Source: Paenibacillus harenae
Lineage (GTDB): Bacteria > Bacillota > Bacilli > Paenibacillales > Paenibacillaceae
NCBI RefSeq assembly: GCF_030812415.1
Contig: NZ_JAUSST010000006.1
Coordinates: 1 to 64,000, forward strand
Reading direction: 5' to 3'
DNA: 64,000 nucleotides
Position numbers and translations under genes: made by a program. Below are positions 7,625 through 16,413 of this stretch, piece by piece (position 1 is the first letter of the stretch; every line of letters begins with the position of its first letter). The notes beneath the pieces are model-generated. The model made no database searches. It was not told the DNA's origin and saw nothing but the letters and a program-made list of their open reading frames with translations.

Positions 7625-8611
7625 ATGGAAACTTTGCTCATTAATCCGATTGCGTTCACAATCGGCAGTATAGCTGTTCATTGGTACGGCATTATTCTGG
7701 GCACGGCGGCCTTGGTCGGCCTGCTGCTCGCAGTACAAGAAGGCAAGCGATTCGGCATTAAGCCGGATTTCTTCATGGACCTGCTGCTTCTTGGCGTTCC
7801 ATCGGCTATTATCGGAGCGCGAATCTATTATGTAGCGTTCACTTGGGATGACTACAAAGACAATTTCCTTGATGTGTTCAAAATATGGGAAGGCGGCATC
7901 GCCATCTATGGCGCTCTTATAGGCGCGTTTATATGCGGATATTTCTATTTCCGGGCAAAAGGCTATAGTTTCCTGCGCATCGTCGATATTTGCGTTCCGT
8001 CGCTGCTGGCCGGTCAAATGATCGGGCGCTGGGGCAACTTCATGAACCAGGAGGCGTACGGCGGCCCGGTTGAAGAGAGCTTCCTGCGGGAGACGCTTCA
8101 TATTCCAGCTTTTATCGTGAATCAAATGAATATCAATGGCGTATTCCATCACCCGGCTTTTCTTTATGAATCGCTCTGGAGCTTGGTTGGAATCGCGATT
8201 CTGTTTATTTTGCGCCGTCAACGCTTCCTGCGTGCCGGCGAACTGATGGCCGCTTATTTCATTTGGTATTCCATCGGCCGCTTCTTTATCGAGGCGCTTC
8301 GTACGGACAGCTTGGGCTTCGCAGGACCGAAATGGCTGGCGTCGTTCATTGATGCGCTATGGTCTCCGATGACCGTCGTGTTCGAGGAAGGTTATTTGGA
8401 TCCGGCTTACGGCAATATTAGAATATCGCAGATGCTTGCTTTGCTGTTGATCGTGGGCGCAATCATCTTCGTCATCGTACGTCGCAGATCTGGACTGGCT
8501 ATTGCCCGTTATTCCGATCCGATCGTATCGAGCAAGCCTGAGAAGGTTGCCCAGGATACAATAATAGATGGCGAGAGCGGAACGTCTGCAACTAAGGGAA
8601 AAGAACAATAG
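7625..8611 (+). CDS. lgt: Prolipoprotein diacylglyceryl transferase
   Basis: This integral membrane enzyme transfers diacylglycerol from phosphatidylglycerol to the lipobox cysteine of prolipoproteins. The signature GRWGNFMNQEAYG is present near residue 137, together with EGGIAIYGALIG and seven or so membrane segments. Two lipoprotein substrates are encoded in the same window, at 41.4 and 49.5 kb. A hydrophilic C-terminal extension of about 40 residues is common in this group. The gene follows hprK by 27 bases. Confidence 0.96.
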   Translation: METLLINPIAFTIGSIAVHWYGIILGTAALVGLLLAVQEGKRFGIKPDFFMDLLLLGVPSAIIGARIYYVAFTWDDYKDNFLDVFKIWEGGIAIYGALIGAFICGYFYFRAKGYSFLRIVDICVPSLLAGQMIGRWGNFMNQEAYGGPVEESFLRETLHIPAFIVNQMNINGVFHHPAFLYESLWSLVGIAILFILRRQRFLRAGELMAAYFIWYSIGRFFIEALRTDSLGFAGPKWLASFIDALWSPMTVVFEEGYLDPAYGNIRISQMLALLLIVGAIIFVIVRRRSGLAIARYSDPIVSSKPEKVAQDTIIDGESGTSATKGKEQ

Positions 8612-8662
8612 CAGCAGGCGGCTTCTTAATCGTCTGCGAAGCGTTTTGGGAGGTTTGAATGG

Positions 8663-9334
8663 ATGACAGGCAATATACGTACGATGCTCTTCGATCTGGA
8701 TGGCACGATTCTGGACACCAATGAGCTCATCATACGCTCGTTCATAGAAGCGCTGAAGGGCGTAGCGGAGGAAGGTTTCGGCAGGGAGCATATTATCCCG
8801 AGCATGGGCGAGCCGCTGACCGACCAATTGAAGCGGTTCTCCGGCCTGGAGGAAGTGTCGCATCTCGTTGCAGCTTATCGCGAGGTTAACCTTCGACTGC
8901 ATGACGAGCTCGTCAAGCCTTTCGAATATGTCGTCGATGTATTGCGCAATCTTCACGACAAAGGCATACAGATCGGTGTCGTTACGACGAAGATGCGCCT
9001 TACGACGGAGAAGGGGCTGAAGTTCGTCGGCATATTCGATTATGTCGATGCGATCATTACGATCGACGATGTGACGAATCCGAAGCCGCATCCGGAGCCG
9101 GTCAATAAGGCGATCGCGCTGCTGGGCGCCGATCCGGCCACGACGTTGATGGTCGGCGATAGCGTCGTCGATATCAAGTCTGCGGTAGCGGCGGGTACGG
9201 TTGCCGTTGGCGTCGCTTGGTCGCTGAAAGGCGAGAAGCTGCTGAGCGAAGCAGGAGCGCAGCATATCCTTCATGATATGCGCGATCTGTACGCGTTCGT
9301 CGGAATGGAGAGCGAGCCGTTTGCGAAACGTTGA
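8663..9334 (+). CDS. ppaX: Pyrophosphatase PpaX (HAD superfamily)
   Basis: This cytoplasmic HAD phosphatase of 223 residues in bacilli hydrolyses the pyrophosphate released by HPr(Ser-P) dephosphorylation. Motif I is FDLDGTILDTNELI near residue 10, motif II is VVTTK, motif III is the Lys of PKPHPEP, and motif IV is MVGDSVVDIKSA. Its place after hprK-lgt is the conserved position. The assignment over generic phosphoglycolate phosphatases rests on that synteny. Confidence 0.88.
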   Translation: MTGNIRTMLFDLDGTILDTNELIIRSFIEALKGVAEEGFGREHIIPSMGEPLTDQLKRFSGLEEVSHLVAAYREVNLRLHDELVKPFEYVVDVLRNLHDKGIQIGVVTTKMRLTTEKGLKFVGIFDYVDAIITIDDVTNPKPHPEPVNKAIALLGADPATTLMVGDSVVDIKSAVAAGTVAVGVAWSLKGEKLLSEAGAQHILHDMRDLYAFVGMESEPFAKR

Positions 9335-9848
9335 CCGATACCAGGTGGAAGGGCCGAACGCCCTTTGGCAGGTGTACAAAACGGTAAGCCGCGTGAAGGC
9401 GGTACGCAACTTCATCTTTATCCAGCTGGCGCGTTATTGTCCGAGCTTGCCGACCAAAAACTTCATCTACCGGCGCGTTCTGGGCATGAAGATAGGCGAG
9501 AAGACGGCGTTCGCCCTGATGGTGATGGTGGACGTATTTTTCCCCGAGCGAATCAAGGTCGGCAATAATTCGATTATCGGGTATAATACGACGATATTGA
9601 CCCATGAGTATTTGATCAAGGAATATCGGCTTGGCGATGTCGTGATCGGCTCGAATGTGATGATCGGTGCCAACACGACGATATTGCCGGGCGTCACGAT
9701 AGGTGACGGAGCGGTCGTCGCTGCCGGCTCGGTCGTCCATAAGGATGTGCCGGCAGGCAGCTTCGTTGGAGGCAATCCGATGCGCGAGATTAAGCGGGGC
9801 GATACCCAGCCGGATATCGACGATCGCATGAAGCATATTATTCATTAG
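9321..9848 (+). CDS. Hexapeptide-repeat acyltransferase (YvoF-like)
   Basis: This 175-residue left-handed beta-helix acyltransferase has hexapeptide repeats between about residues 70 and 150 (IKVGNNSIIGYNTTIL, VIGSNVMIGANTTILPGVTIGDG). A substrate cannot be read from the sequence. It takes the yvoF position after ppaX. The start was placed at TTG 9321, preceded by GGAG at 9307, because the protein then begins RNVDRYQVEGPN, like its relatives as I remember them. An in-frame ATG at 9273 would overlap ppaX by 62 bases. With the TTG start the overlap is 14 bases. Confidence 0.82.
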   Translation: MRNVDRYQVEGPNALWQVYKTVSRVKAVRNFIFIQLARYCPSLPTKNFIYRRVLGMKIGEKTAFALMVMVDVFFPERIKVGNNSIIGYNTTILTHEYLIKEYRLGDVVIGSNVMIGANTTILPGVTIGDGAVVAAGSVVHKDVPAGSFVGGNPMREIKRGDTQPDIDDRMKHIIH

Positions 9849-9876
9849 CCGGCAGAACGGCAACGAAATAGTGATG

Positions 9877-9926
9877 GGAAAGCCCCAGGCGGACGGATTA
9901 TATTCGTTCGCAGGGGCTTCCTTGTT
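9877..9926 (+). terminator. Terminator after the acyltransferase gene
   Basis: GGAAAGCCCC pairs with GGGGCTTCC, and an inner GCGGACG pairs with CGTTCGC. The T run is weak (CCTTGTT). It separates the hprK block from the histidine operon. Confidence 0.7.
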
Positions 9927-9962
9927 GTTAGAGCGCTGTGGGCGAGAAGGGCGTTTATTGTC

Positions 9963-9992
9963 TTGACGGAGCGCGGTTATTCATGCTAATAT
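9963..9992 (+). promoter_or_regulatory. Probable sigma-A promoter of the his operon
   Basis: TTGACG and TAATAT are spaced by 18 bases, about 80 bases before hisZ. No T-box specifier structure or leader peptide of histidine codons was seen between it and hisZ. Confidence 0.6.
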
Positions 9993-10071
9993 TACGACTA
10001 ATATCTTTAATTTGTTAGACTGGTAACATGGTAATGCTTTAATATACTAAAGTAACCGAAGGTGATAACGA

Positions 10072-11301
10072 ATGTCCAAACCAAAAGTATTTGAGAAGCC
10101 GATAGGCGTTAAAGATTATTTGCCGGGAGCGGTGGCGAAGCTTCGCCATATTGAGCGCCAGGTGCTCGCTTGCATGCAAGGCTGGGGCTATGAGCAAATT
10201 ATGACTCCGACGATGGAATATTACGATACGGTAGGCGTCGCAAGCTCGACGTCCGACCAGAAGTTGTTCAAGCTGCTTAACAATCGCGGCACGACGCTCG
10301 TGCTGCGCTCCGATATGACGTCGCCGATTGCGCGCGTTGTCGCGTCTCTATTGAAGGATGCCGACTTCCCGCTGCGGTTGTCGTACCACTCGAACGTATT
10401 CCGTGCGATCGAAGAGGAAGCGGGCCGCGAGGCGGAGTTTTTCCAAACGGGCGTTGAGCTGGTGGGCGATTCGTCGGCGGAAGCGGATGCCGAGGTCGTC
10501 GCGCTGGCGATTGCGTCGTTGAAGGCGGCAGGCGTGGAACGGTTCAAGATTGCGATTGGCCATGTCGGTTTCCTGAACGGACTGTTCGAGGAGACGCTGA
10601 CGGGCCGCGAAGAAGCGCAGGAGCAGCTCAAAGCTTGCTTGCTCGGTCGGGACTATGTCGGCTACCGCGAGCAATTGCGCAAGCTGGCGCTTGACGAGCC
10701 GGTACAGCGAGAGCTGGAGGGCATCCTTAGACTGCGCGGCGGACAGGAAATATGCGATCACGCGCTGCAGCTAAGCGGCAATGCAAAGGCGCGCGAGTCG
10801 ATCAGCCATCTATGCGAGATTTGGGATGTGCTGAAGGCGTACGGCGTATGCGAGCATGTGCTCATCGATCTTACGATGATTGGAGATTTCTCTTATTATA
10901 CAGGCATGACTTTCGAGGGTTATGCGGCTGATCTTGGATTCCCGGTCGCAAGCGGCGGCCGCTACGACAATCTGCTGTCGCAATTTGGGCGCAAGGCGCC
11001 GGCGACGGGCTTCGCGCTCAAGACGACGCGTATTCTGGAGCTTCTCGGCAACGAGGCGGATGAAGCGGTTCAGAGAACGCTGATCGTCTATGACGCGACG
11101 GGGCGTTCCGAAGCTCTGGCGAAAGCGCAGGAGCTGCGGGGCGAGGGAGTTAAGGTTGTGACGGAGCGGGTTAATGAGGAAAGCATGGAGGCCTATAAGG
11201 CGATCCGCTTGCGCGGCGTTGTAGAGGAGCCGTTCACTTATAAAGGCATTGCATATACGGGATTCGATGATTTTGTTCTGAAAGGAGGCAGCGCCACATG
11301 A
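10072..11301 (+). CDS. hisZ: ATP phosphoribosyltransferase regulatory subunit HisZ
   Basis: HisZ is a histidyl-tRNA-synthetase-like protein without aminoacylation activity. It completes the short form of HisG and mediates histidine feedback. The 409 residues show class II synthetase-type motifs: GVKDYLPG, TPTMEYYDT, LRSDMTSPIARV, GRYDNLLSQFG. The anticodon-binding domain of a true HisRS is absent or reduced, and the adjacent gene is a short hisG, which supports HisZ over HisS. It overlaps hisG by four bases. Confidence 0.94.
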   Translation: MSKPKVFEKPIGVKDYLPGAVAKLRHIERQVLACMQGWGYEQIMTPTMEYYDTVGVASSTSDQKLFKLLNNRGTTLVLRSDMTSPIARVVASLLKDADFPLRLSYHSNVFRAIEEEAGREAEFFQTGVELVGDSSAEADAEVVALAIASLKAAGVERFKIAIGHVGFLNGLFEETLTGREEAQEQLKACLLGRDYVGYREQLRKLALDEPVQRELEGILRLRGGQEICDHALQLSGNAKARESISHLCEIWDVLKAYGVCEHVLIDLTMIGDFSYYTGMTFEGYAADLGFPVASGGRYDNLLSQFGRKAPATGFALKTTRILELLGNEADEAVQRTLIVYDATGRSEALAKAQELRGEGVKVVTERVNEESMEAYKAIRLRGVVEEPFTYKGIAYTGFDDFVLKGGSAT

Positions 11302-11942
11302 GCGGAGACAACAAGCAAATATTGAAAGTGGCGATGCCGAAAGGCCGCATCTACAAGCAGGCTTCGAAGCTGTTCCGCGAAGCGGGATTGCCGATTCCTA
11401 GCGACTTCGACGATACGCGCAAGCTCATTATTGAACTGCCTGAAGCCAAGATGGAGTTCATTATGGCGAAGCCGGTCGACGTGCCGACTTACGTGGAATA
11501 CGGCGTGGCCGATATTGGCATCGTCGGCAAAGACGTACTGATGGAAGAGAACAAGGACGTCTATGAGCTGCTCGATCTAGGTATTGCGAAATGCCGGATG
11601 TCGGTTATCGGAATGCCGGATTGGAAGCCGACGATCAATCCTCGCGTTGCTACGAAGTACCCGAACGTCGCTTCGGCTTACTTCCGCGAGCTCGGCCAGC
11701 AGGTCGAGGTCATTAAGCTGAACGGCTCGATCGAGCTTGCGCCGCTGATCGGCCTTGCCGACCGGATCGTCGATATGGTGGAAACGGGGCAGACGCTTCG
11801 CGAGAACGGGCTGGTGGAGATGGAATCGATCTTCGGCATTACAAGCCGACTGATCGCCAACCGGGTCAGCTACCGGATGAAGAACGACAGCATTCAAAGC
11901 TTATGCGATTTGCTGCAGGAGACGCTTGCGGCGAAGGCTTAA
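11298..11942 (+). CDS. hisG: ATP phosphoribosyltransferase catalytic subunit HisG (short form)
   Basis: HisG joins ATP and PRPP to phosphoribosyl-ATP, the first committed step of histidine synthesis. The 214 residues lack the C-terminal ACT-like regulatory domain, so it is the HisZ-dependent short form. Visible motifs are MPKGRIYKQASKLF at the start, VEYGVADIGIVGKDVL, and the PRPP loop region ELAPLIGLADRIVDMVETGQT (as ELAPLIGLADRI and VDMVETGQTL). ATG 11298 overlaps the end of hisZ, so the two are translated as a pair. Confidence 0.96.
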   Translation: MSGDNKQILKVAMPKGRIYKQASKLFREAGLPIPSDFDDTRKLIIELPEAKMEFIMAKPVDVPTYVEYGVADIGIVGKDVLMEENKDVYELLDLGIAKCRMSVIGMPDWKPTINPRVATKYPNVASAYFRELGQQVEVIKLNGSIELAPLIGLADRIVDMVETGQTLRENGLVEMESIFGITSRLIANRVSYRMKNDSIQSLCDLLQETLAAKA

Positions 11943-11988
11943 AACGAAGATAGCACTAGAGAACGAGTGAGGAAAGGAGCGCTATCGT

Positions 11989-13281
11989 ATGCGCATTATG
12001 AAAGCGGAGCAGTTTGGTTTGAAGCGCGAGGTCGAGTACGGCTCGCCGGAGCAGAACGAGGTCGTTCGGACCATTGTCGAGGCGGTCCGAACGGAAGGAG
12101 ACGCGGCGCTGCTTAAGTATACCGAGCAGCATGACCGCGTGAAGCTGGATGCGGCGTCGCTTCGCGTGACGCAGCAGGAGATCGAGGCGGCGTACGCGAA
12201 GGTCGACGCCGCATTCCTCACGGCCATCCGCGAGGCGGCCGTGAACATTAGGGCTTTCCACGAGAAGCAGATGCGCGTCTCGTGGATGGACCTGCAGCCC
12301 GACGGGACGCTGCTCGGGCAAATATTGCGACCGCTGAAGCGGGTCGGCGTATACGTGCCCGGAGGCAAGGCGGCTTATCCGTCGTCTGTGCTCATGAACG
12401 TCATTCCGGCACAAGTAGCCGGCGTGCCGGAGATCGTGATGGTAACGCCGCCGGCCACTGGCGGCAAGGAAGGCATCGACCCGTATATTCTCGTTGCCGC
12501 CGCGGAATCTGGCGTCAAGGAGATGTACCGGGTCGGAGGCGCACAAGCCATTGCCGCGCTTGCGTTCGGCACGGCTACGATTGCCCCGGTCGACAAGATC
12601 TGCGGACCGGGCAATATCTACGTGGCGCTGGCTAAGCGCGCCGTATTCGGCGCCGTCGATATCGACAGCATCGCCGGCCCAAGCGAAATCGTCGTCCTAG
12701 CCGATGACACGGCGGACGCATCTTACGTCGCTGCCGACCTGCTGTCGCAGGCCGAGCACGACGAGATGTCGTCGGCGATCCTCATTACGCCGTCGACGAA
12801 GCTGGCCGAGGCTGTCGCCGCTGAAGTCGAGCGCCAGCTCGCAACGCTGCCGCGCGAGGCGATCGCCCGCAGCTCGGTAGACAACTACGGCGCAGCGCTG
12901 CTCGTCGACTCGCTGAAGGACGGCATCGACGTCGTCAACCAGTTGGCGCCTGAGCACTTGGAAGTGCTGACGGCCGATCCGATGAGCCTGCTCGGCCTCA
13001 TCCAGAACGCGGGCGCGATCTTTCTCGGCCCGTACAGCTCGGAGCCGGTCGGCGATTATTTCGCCGGACCGAATCACATCATACCGACAAACGGTACGGC
13101 TCGCTTCTCCTCGCCGGTCAACGTCGACGACTTCCTCAAGAAGTCGAGCTTGATCTACTACAGCAAGGAAGCGCTGATGGCGAATGGCGATAAGATCATC
13201 ACGCTCGCTCGCCATGAGGGATTAGAGGGACACGCTCGCGCGATCGAAATCCGGTTGGAGAAGGAACGCGGGCTTCAATAA
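11989..13281 (+). CDS. hisD: Histidinol dehydrogenase
   Basis: HisD oxidises histidinol to histidine in two NAD-dependent steps using a bound zinc. The 430 residues have the expected GPGNIYVALAKR, the zinc-site region AEHDEMSSAILIT, and the catalytic QLAPEHLEV and GPYSSEPVGDYFAGPNHIIPT segments (as GPYSSEPVGDYF and AGPNHIIPT). It lies 46 bases behind hisG. The 282 bases after it contain only degenerate repeats before hisB. Confidence 0.96.
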   Translation: MRIMKAEQFGLKREVEYGSPEQNEVVRTIVEAVRTEGDAALLKYTEQHDRVKLDAASLRVTQQEIEAAYAKVDAAFLTAIREAAVNIRAFHEKQMRVSWMDLQPDGTLLGQILRPLKRVGVYVPGGKAAYPSSVLMNVIPAQVAGVPEIVMVTPPATGGKEGIDPYILVAAAESGVKEMYRVGGAQAIAALAFGTATIAPVDKICGPGNIYVALAKRAVFGAVDIDSIAGPSEIVVLADDTADASYVAADLLSQAEHDEMSSAILITPSTKLAEAVAAEVERQLATLPREAIARSSVDNYGAALLVDSLKDGIDVVNQLAPEHLEVLTADPMSLLGLIQNAGAIFLGPYSSEPVGDYFAGPNHIIPTNGTARFSSPVNVDDFLKKSSLIYYSKEALMANGDKIITLARHEGLEGHARAIEIRLEKERGLQ

Positions 13282-13563
13282 ATCAGTTTTGATTGACCAA
13301 TTAGCGGCATTTTATCAAACTAAATTCGGCGGTAGACGCTGAATCGTCCAATAGCGGTATTTTGGGAAACTAATTGGACGTATTTTGGCTTAGACGCTGA
13401 AATGGCCCATTTAATTGCCCTAAATGCCGATATTGATGAACAGCTTTTCGAGTCCAACGCCGAATTAGTGTCCCGAAAGGACACTAAACACGAACGCAAC
13501 ATGCGATGACAACCCAACCCAAACTAACTAACCAACCAATATAAACAGAAAGAAGGAATTACA
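13282..13563 (+). repeat. Intergenic region with degenerate dispersed repeats (hisD-hisB)
   Basis: There is no coding potential here. Two related segments, 13302-13326 and 13352-13375, share the pattern TAGCGG(C/T)ATTTT...AAACTAA(A)TT. The same pattern in reverse orientation occurs at 27323-27347 and 27374-27398. A small inverted repeat, GTGTCC-CGAAA-GGACAC, is at about 13468-13483. The insertion interrupts an otherwise tight operon. Confidence 0.6.
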
Positions 13564-14163
13564 GTGGCGGATATTAGAGTGCGCGAGGCGTCGGTCGTGC
13601 GCAAGACGAATGAAACGGACATTAAGCTGTCGTTCGCGGTGGACGGAACAGGCGAGACGAAGATCGATACCGATGTGCCTTTCCTGAACCATATGCTCGA
13701 CCTGTTCACGAAGCACGGACAATTCAACCTGCAAGTCGAGGCGCGCGGCGACATCGACATCGACGATCACCATACCGTTGAAGACATCGGCATCTGTTTA
13801 GGCCAGACGCTTCGCGAGGCGCTGGGCGACAAGCGCGGCATAAAGCGTTACGCGAGTGTATTCGTACCGATGGATGAGGCGCTCGCGCAGGTCATTATCG
13901 ACGTCAGCAACCGTCCCCACTTCGAATACCGCGCGGAATACCCGTCGGCGCAGGTCGGAAGCTTCACTACGGAGCTCGTCCACGAGTTCCTATGGAAGCT
14001 CGCGCTGGAGTCGCGCATTACGCTGCATGTTATCGTGCACTACGGCAAAAACACGCATCACATGATCGAAGCGGTATTCAAAGCGCTCGGCCGTGCGATC
14101 GACGAAGCGACGAGCATCGATCCTCGCGTACAAGGAGTGCCTTCAACGAAGGGAGTGCTGTAG
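13564..14163 (+). CDS. hisB: Imidazoleglycerol-phosphate dehydratase
   Basis: HisB is the manganese-dependent dehydratase that forms imidazole acetol phosphate. This is the monofunctional form of 199 residues. Metal-binding motifs are DHHTVEDIGI and the later VHEFLWKLA...HYGKNTHHMIEA. The start is GTG 13564, preceded by AGAAGGAA. It is followed without a gap by hisH. Confidence 0.96.
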   Translation: MADIRVREASVVRKTNETDIKLSFAVDGTGETKIDTDVPFLNHMLDLFTKHGQFNLQVEARGDIDIDDHHTVEDIGICLGQTLREALGDKRGIKRYASVFVPMDEALAQVIIDVSNRPHFEYRAEYPSAQVGSFTTELVHEFLWKLALESRITLHVIVHYGKNTHHMIEAVFKALGRAIDEATSIDPRVQGVPSTKGVL

Positions 14164-14793
14164 ATGATTGCGATTATAGATTATGGCATGGGCAATCTGC
14201 ATAGCGTAAGCAAAGCGGTTGAACGACTCGGGTTCGAGGCCGTCATCACCGCAGACCCGCAGCGCATTCTGGAGGCGGACGGCGCGATATTGCCCGGGGT
14301 TGGCGCATTCGGCGACGCGATGCAGAACCTGCGCAACACGAAGCTGGACGAGGTGGCGAAGTTCTATGCGGCATCAGGCAAGCCGATGCTGGGCATCTGC
14401 CTCGGCATGCAGCTTCTGTTCAGCGAGAGCGAGGAATACGGCCGGAACGAAGGGTTGAACCTTCTTCCTGGCAAGGCCGTTCGATTCCAAGGCGATTATA
14501 AAGTGCCGCATATGGGCTGGAATAAGCTTTCGTTCTCGCAGGCGCAATCGCCATTGTTCGAAGGGCTTGAAGAAGGACATGTGTATTTCGTTCACTCCTT
14601 CCATGTGAAGCCGGAGCTGGCGAGCGACCTGCTTGCAACGACCGACTACAATCAACAAGTGACGGCGATCGTCGGACGCGGCAACGTGTATGGCATGCAG
14701 TTCCATCCGGAGAAAAGCGGCGAGCTCGGCATGCAGCTGCTCGGCAATTTCTTGGCGCTGACCGGCAGCCCGCGGCTGCAGCAGCAAGTATAA
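14164..14793 (+). CDS. hisH: Imidazole glycerol phosphate synthase, glutaminase subunit
   Basis: HisH releases ammonia from glutamine for HisF. The 209 residues contain the class I amidotransferase nucleophile in GICLGMQLLF and the His/Glu pair in QFHPEKSGELG. It starts with the characteristic IIDYGMGNLHSV. ATG 14164 follows the hisB stop directly. In most related operons hisA comes next; here only 94 non-coding bases separate hisH from hisF. Confidence 0.96.
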   Translation: MIAIIDYGMGNLHSVSKAVERLGFEAVITADPQRILEADGAILPGVGAFGDAMQNLRNTKLDEVAKFYAASGKPMLGICLGMQLLFSESEEYGRNEGLNLLPGKAVRFQGDYKVPHMGWNKLSFSQAQSPLFEGLEEGHVYFVHSFHVKPELASDLLATTDYNQQVTAIVGRGNVYGMQFHPEKSGELGMQLLGNFLALTGSPRLQQQV

Positions 14794-14887
14794 CGAACGG
14801 ATATAGCGATAGAAGGCCCGGCCAAAGCGAAGCGCAGTCAATCTATTCAGCTTGGAAGCGGCCAGGGCATATAAAGGAGAGGGCAAC

Positions 14888-15646
14888 ATGCTGGCGAAAC
14901 GTATCATACCGTGTCTCGACGTGAAGGACGGCCGGGTCGTAAAGGGCGTCAACTTCGTGAATCTTCGCGATGCGGGCGATCCGGTCGAACTTGCGGCTAC
15001 TTATGACCGCGAGGGTGCAGACGAGCTTGTGTTTCTGGATATTTCGGCGTCGGTCGAAGGACGCGCGACGATGATTGAGGTCGTGAAGCGGACGGCTGGC
15101 GAAATTACGATTCCGTTCACGGTTGGCGGCGGCATCTCCCATGTGGACGATATGAAGCGGCTGCTGCGCGCGGGAGCGGACAAAATCGGCATTAATACGG
15201 CAGCGGTTAAGAACAAGGGGCTCGTATCTGAAGGTGCCCGTAAGTTCGGCTCGCAGTGTATCGTCGTAGCCATCGACGCGAAGTTCAACCCGGAATGGGG
15301 CGAATGGGAAGTGTACACGCATGGCGGCCGTCAGACGACGGGCATACGCGCGCTGGAATGGGCACGCGAGGTCGAGCGTCTCGGCGCAGGGGAAATCCTG
15401 TTGACTAGCATGGATGCGGACGGAACGAAGGACGGCTTCGACGTGAAGCTGACGCAAGCGGTATCCGATTCGCTAGGCATTCCGGTCATCGCCTCCGGCG
15501 GAGCCGGACGGGTCGAGCACTTCAGCGAGGTGTTCCAACAGGCGCACGCGGACGCGGCGCTTGCGGCGACGATTTTCCACTATAAAGAAATGACGATACG
15601 CGAGGTTAAGGACGATTTGCGTCTGAAGGGAGTAGAAGTTCGATGA
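14888..15646 (+). CDS. hisF: Imidazole glycerol phosphate synthase, cyclase subunit
   Basis: HisF is a TIM barrel that uses ammonia from HisH to form imidazole glycerol phosphate and AICAR. The 252 residues begin MLAKRIIPCLDVKDGRVVKG and carry the two catalytic aspartates in CLDVKDGR and TSMDADGTKDG. The start at 14888 was chosen because AAAGGAGAGG precedes it; an in-frame ATG at 14852 would add 12 unrelated residues. It is a HisF and not a HisA, because the LTSMDADGTKDGFD signature is HisF-specific. The stop overlaps the next start (ATGA). Confidence 0.96.
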   Translation: MLAKRIIPCLDVKDGRVVKGVNFVNLRDAGDPVELAATYDREGADELVFLDISASVEGRATMIEVVKRTAGEITIPFTVGGGISHVDDMKRLLRAGADKIGINTAAVKNKGLVSEGARKFGSQCIVVAIDAKFNPEWGEWEVYTHGGRQTTGIRALEWAREVERLGAGEILLTSMDADGTKDGFDVKLTQAVSDSLGIPVIASGGAGRVEHFSEVFQQAHADAALAATIFHYKEMTIREVKDDLRLKGVEVR

Positions 15647-16335
15647 CGGTCAACAATTACAACGAGCTGCTTACACAAATCAAATGGGATGCGGCAGGAC
15701 TAATTCCGGCCGTCGTTCAGGACGCTCAGAGCAAGGAAGTGCTCATGCTCGCGTACATGAATGAGGAATCGCTTAAGCTGTCTATAGAATCCGGCGTCAC
15801 CTGGTATTGGAGCCGCTCGCGCAGCGAGCTATGGAACAAGGGGGCGACCAGCGGACATACGCAGCGCATCGTCTCCATGTCCTACGACTGCGACGGCGAT
15901 ACGCTGCTGCTTCGCGTGGAGCAGCAAGGTCCGGCTTGCCATACAGGCCGATATAGCTGCTTCTACAATGCGATCGAGGTGCAAGGCGCATCGACTGAAG
16001 CTGCGGAATCCGCAGAGCCTGCAGCGGAGCGCTTCGCGATGCTCGGCCATCTGGAGAGCGTCATCGCGCAGCGCGATGCGGAGCGTCCGGACGGCGCTTA
16101 CACGACGTACCTGTTCGAGAAGGGCGTAGACAAGATCCTGAAGAAAATCGGCGAAGAAGCGTCCGAGGTCATTATCGCGGCTAAGAACCAAGACAACGAC
16201 GAGCTTCGCAGCGAGGCAAGCGATCTTATCTTCCATCTGATGGTGCTTCTGCGCGAGCGCAAGCTGCCGCTTGACGACGTGATGCGCGAGCTAAGCGGCC
16301 GCGTAGGAAAGCCGACGACGAACAAAATGAGATAA
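15643..16335 (+). CDS. hisIE: Bifunctional phosphoribosyl-AMP cyclohydrolase / phosphoribosyl-ATP pyrophosphatase
   Basis: This fused enzyme catalyses the second and third steps of histidine synthesis. The N-terminal cyclohydrolase (about residues 1-115) has the zinc motif SYDCDGDTLLLRVEQQGPACHTG (as SYDCDGDTLL and GPACHTGRYSCF). The C-terminal pyrophosphatase (about 135-230) has GEEASEVIIAAKN and DLIFHLMVLL. Total length of 230 fits the fusion. It is coupled to hisF by a four-base overlap. Confidence 0.96.
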   Translation: MTVNNYNELLTQIKWDAAGLIPAVVQDAQSKEVLMLAYMNEESLKLSIESGVTWYWSRSRSELWNKGATSGHTQRIVSMSYDCDGDTLLLRVEQQGPACHTGRYSCFYNAIEVQGASTEAAESAEPAAERFAMLGHLESVIAQRDAERPDGAYTTYLFEKGVDKILKKIGEEASEVIIAAKNQDNDELRSEASDLIFHLMVLLRERKLPLDDVMRELSGRVGKPTTNKMR

Positions 16336-16413
16336 CCTGCTGGCTATCGAATTATCAAGAATTATCAAATTCTCATTTTACAAATGAATAAGCTACGAAA
16401 GGCCGGAATGCTC

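Noticed and set aside
9993..10071. T-box or histidine leader peptide before hisZ
   Set aside because: The leader is only about 80 bases. It has no T-box sequence, specifier loop or run of histidine codons.
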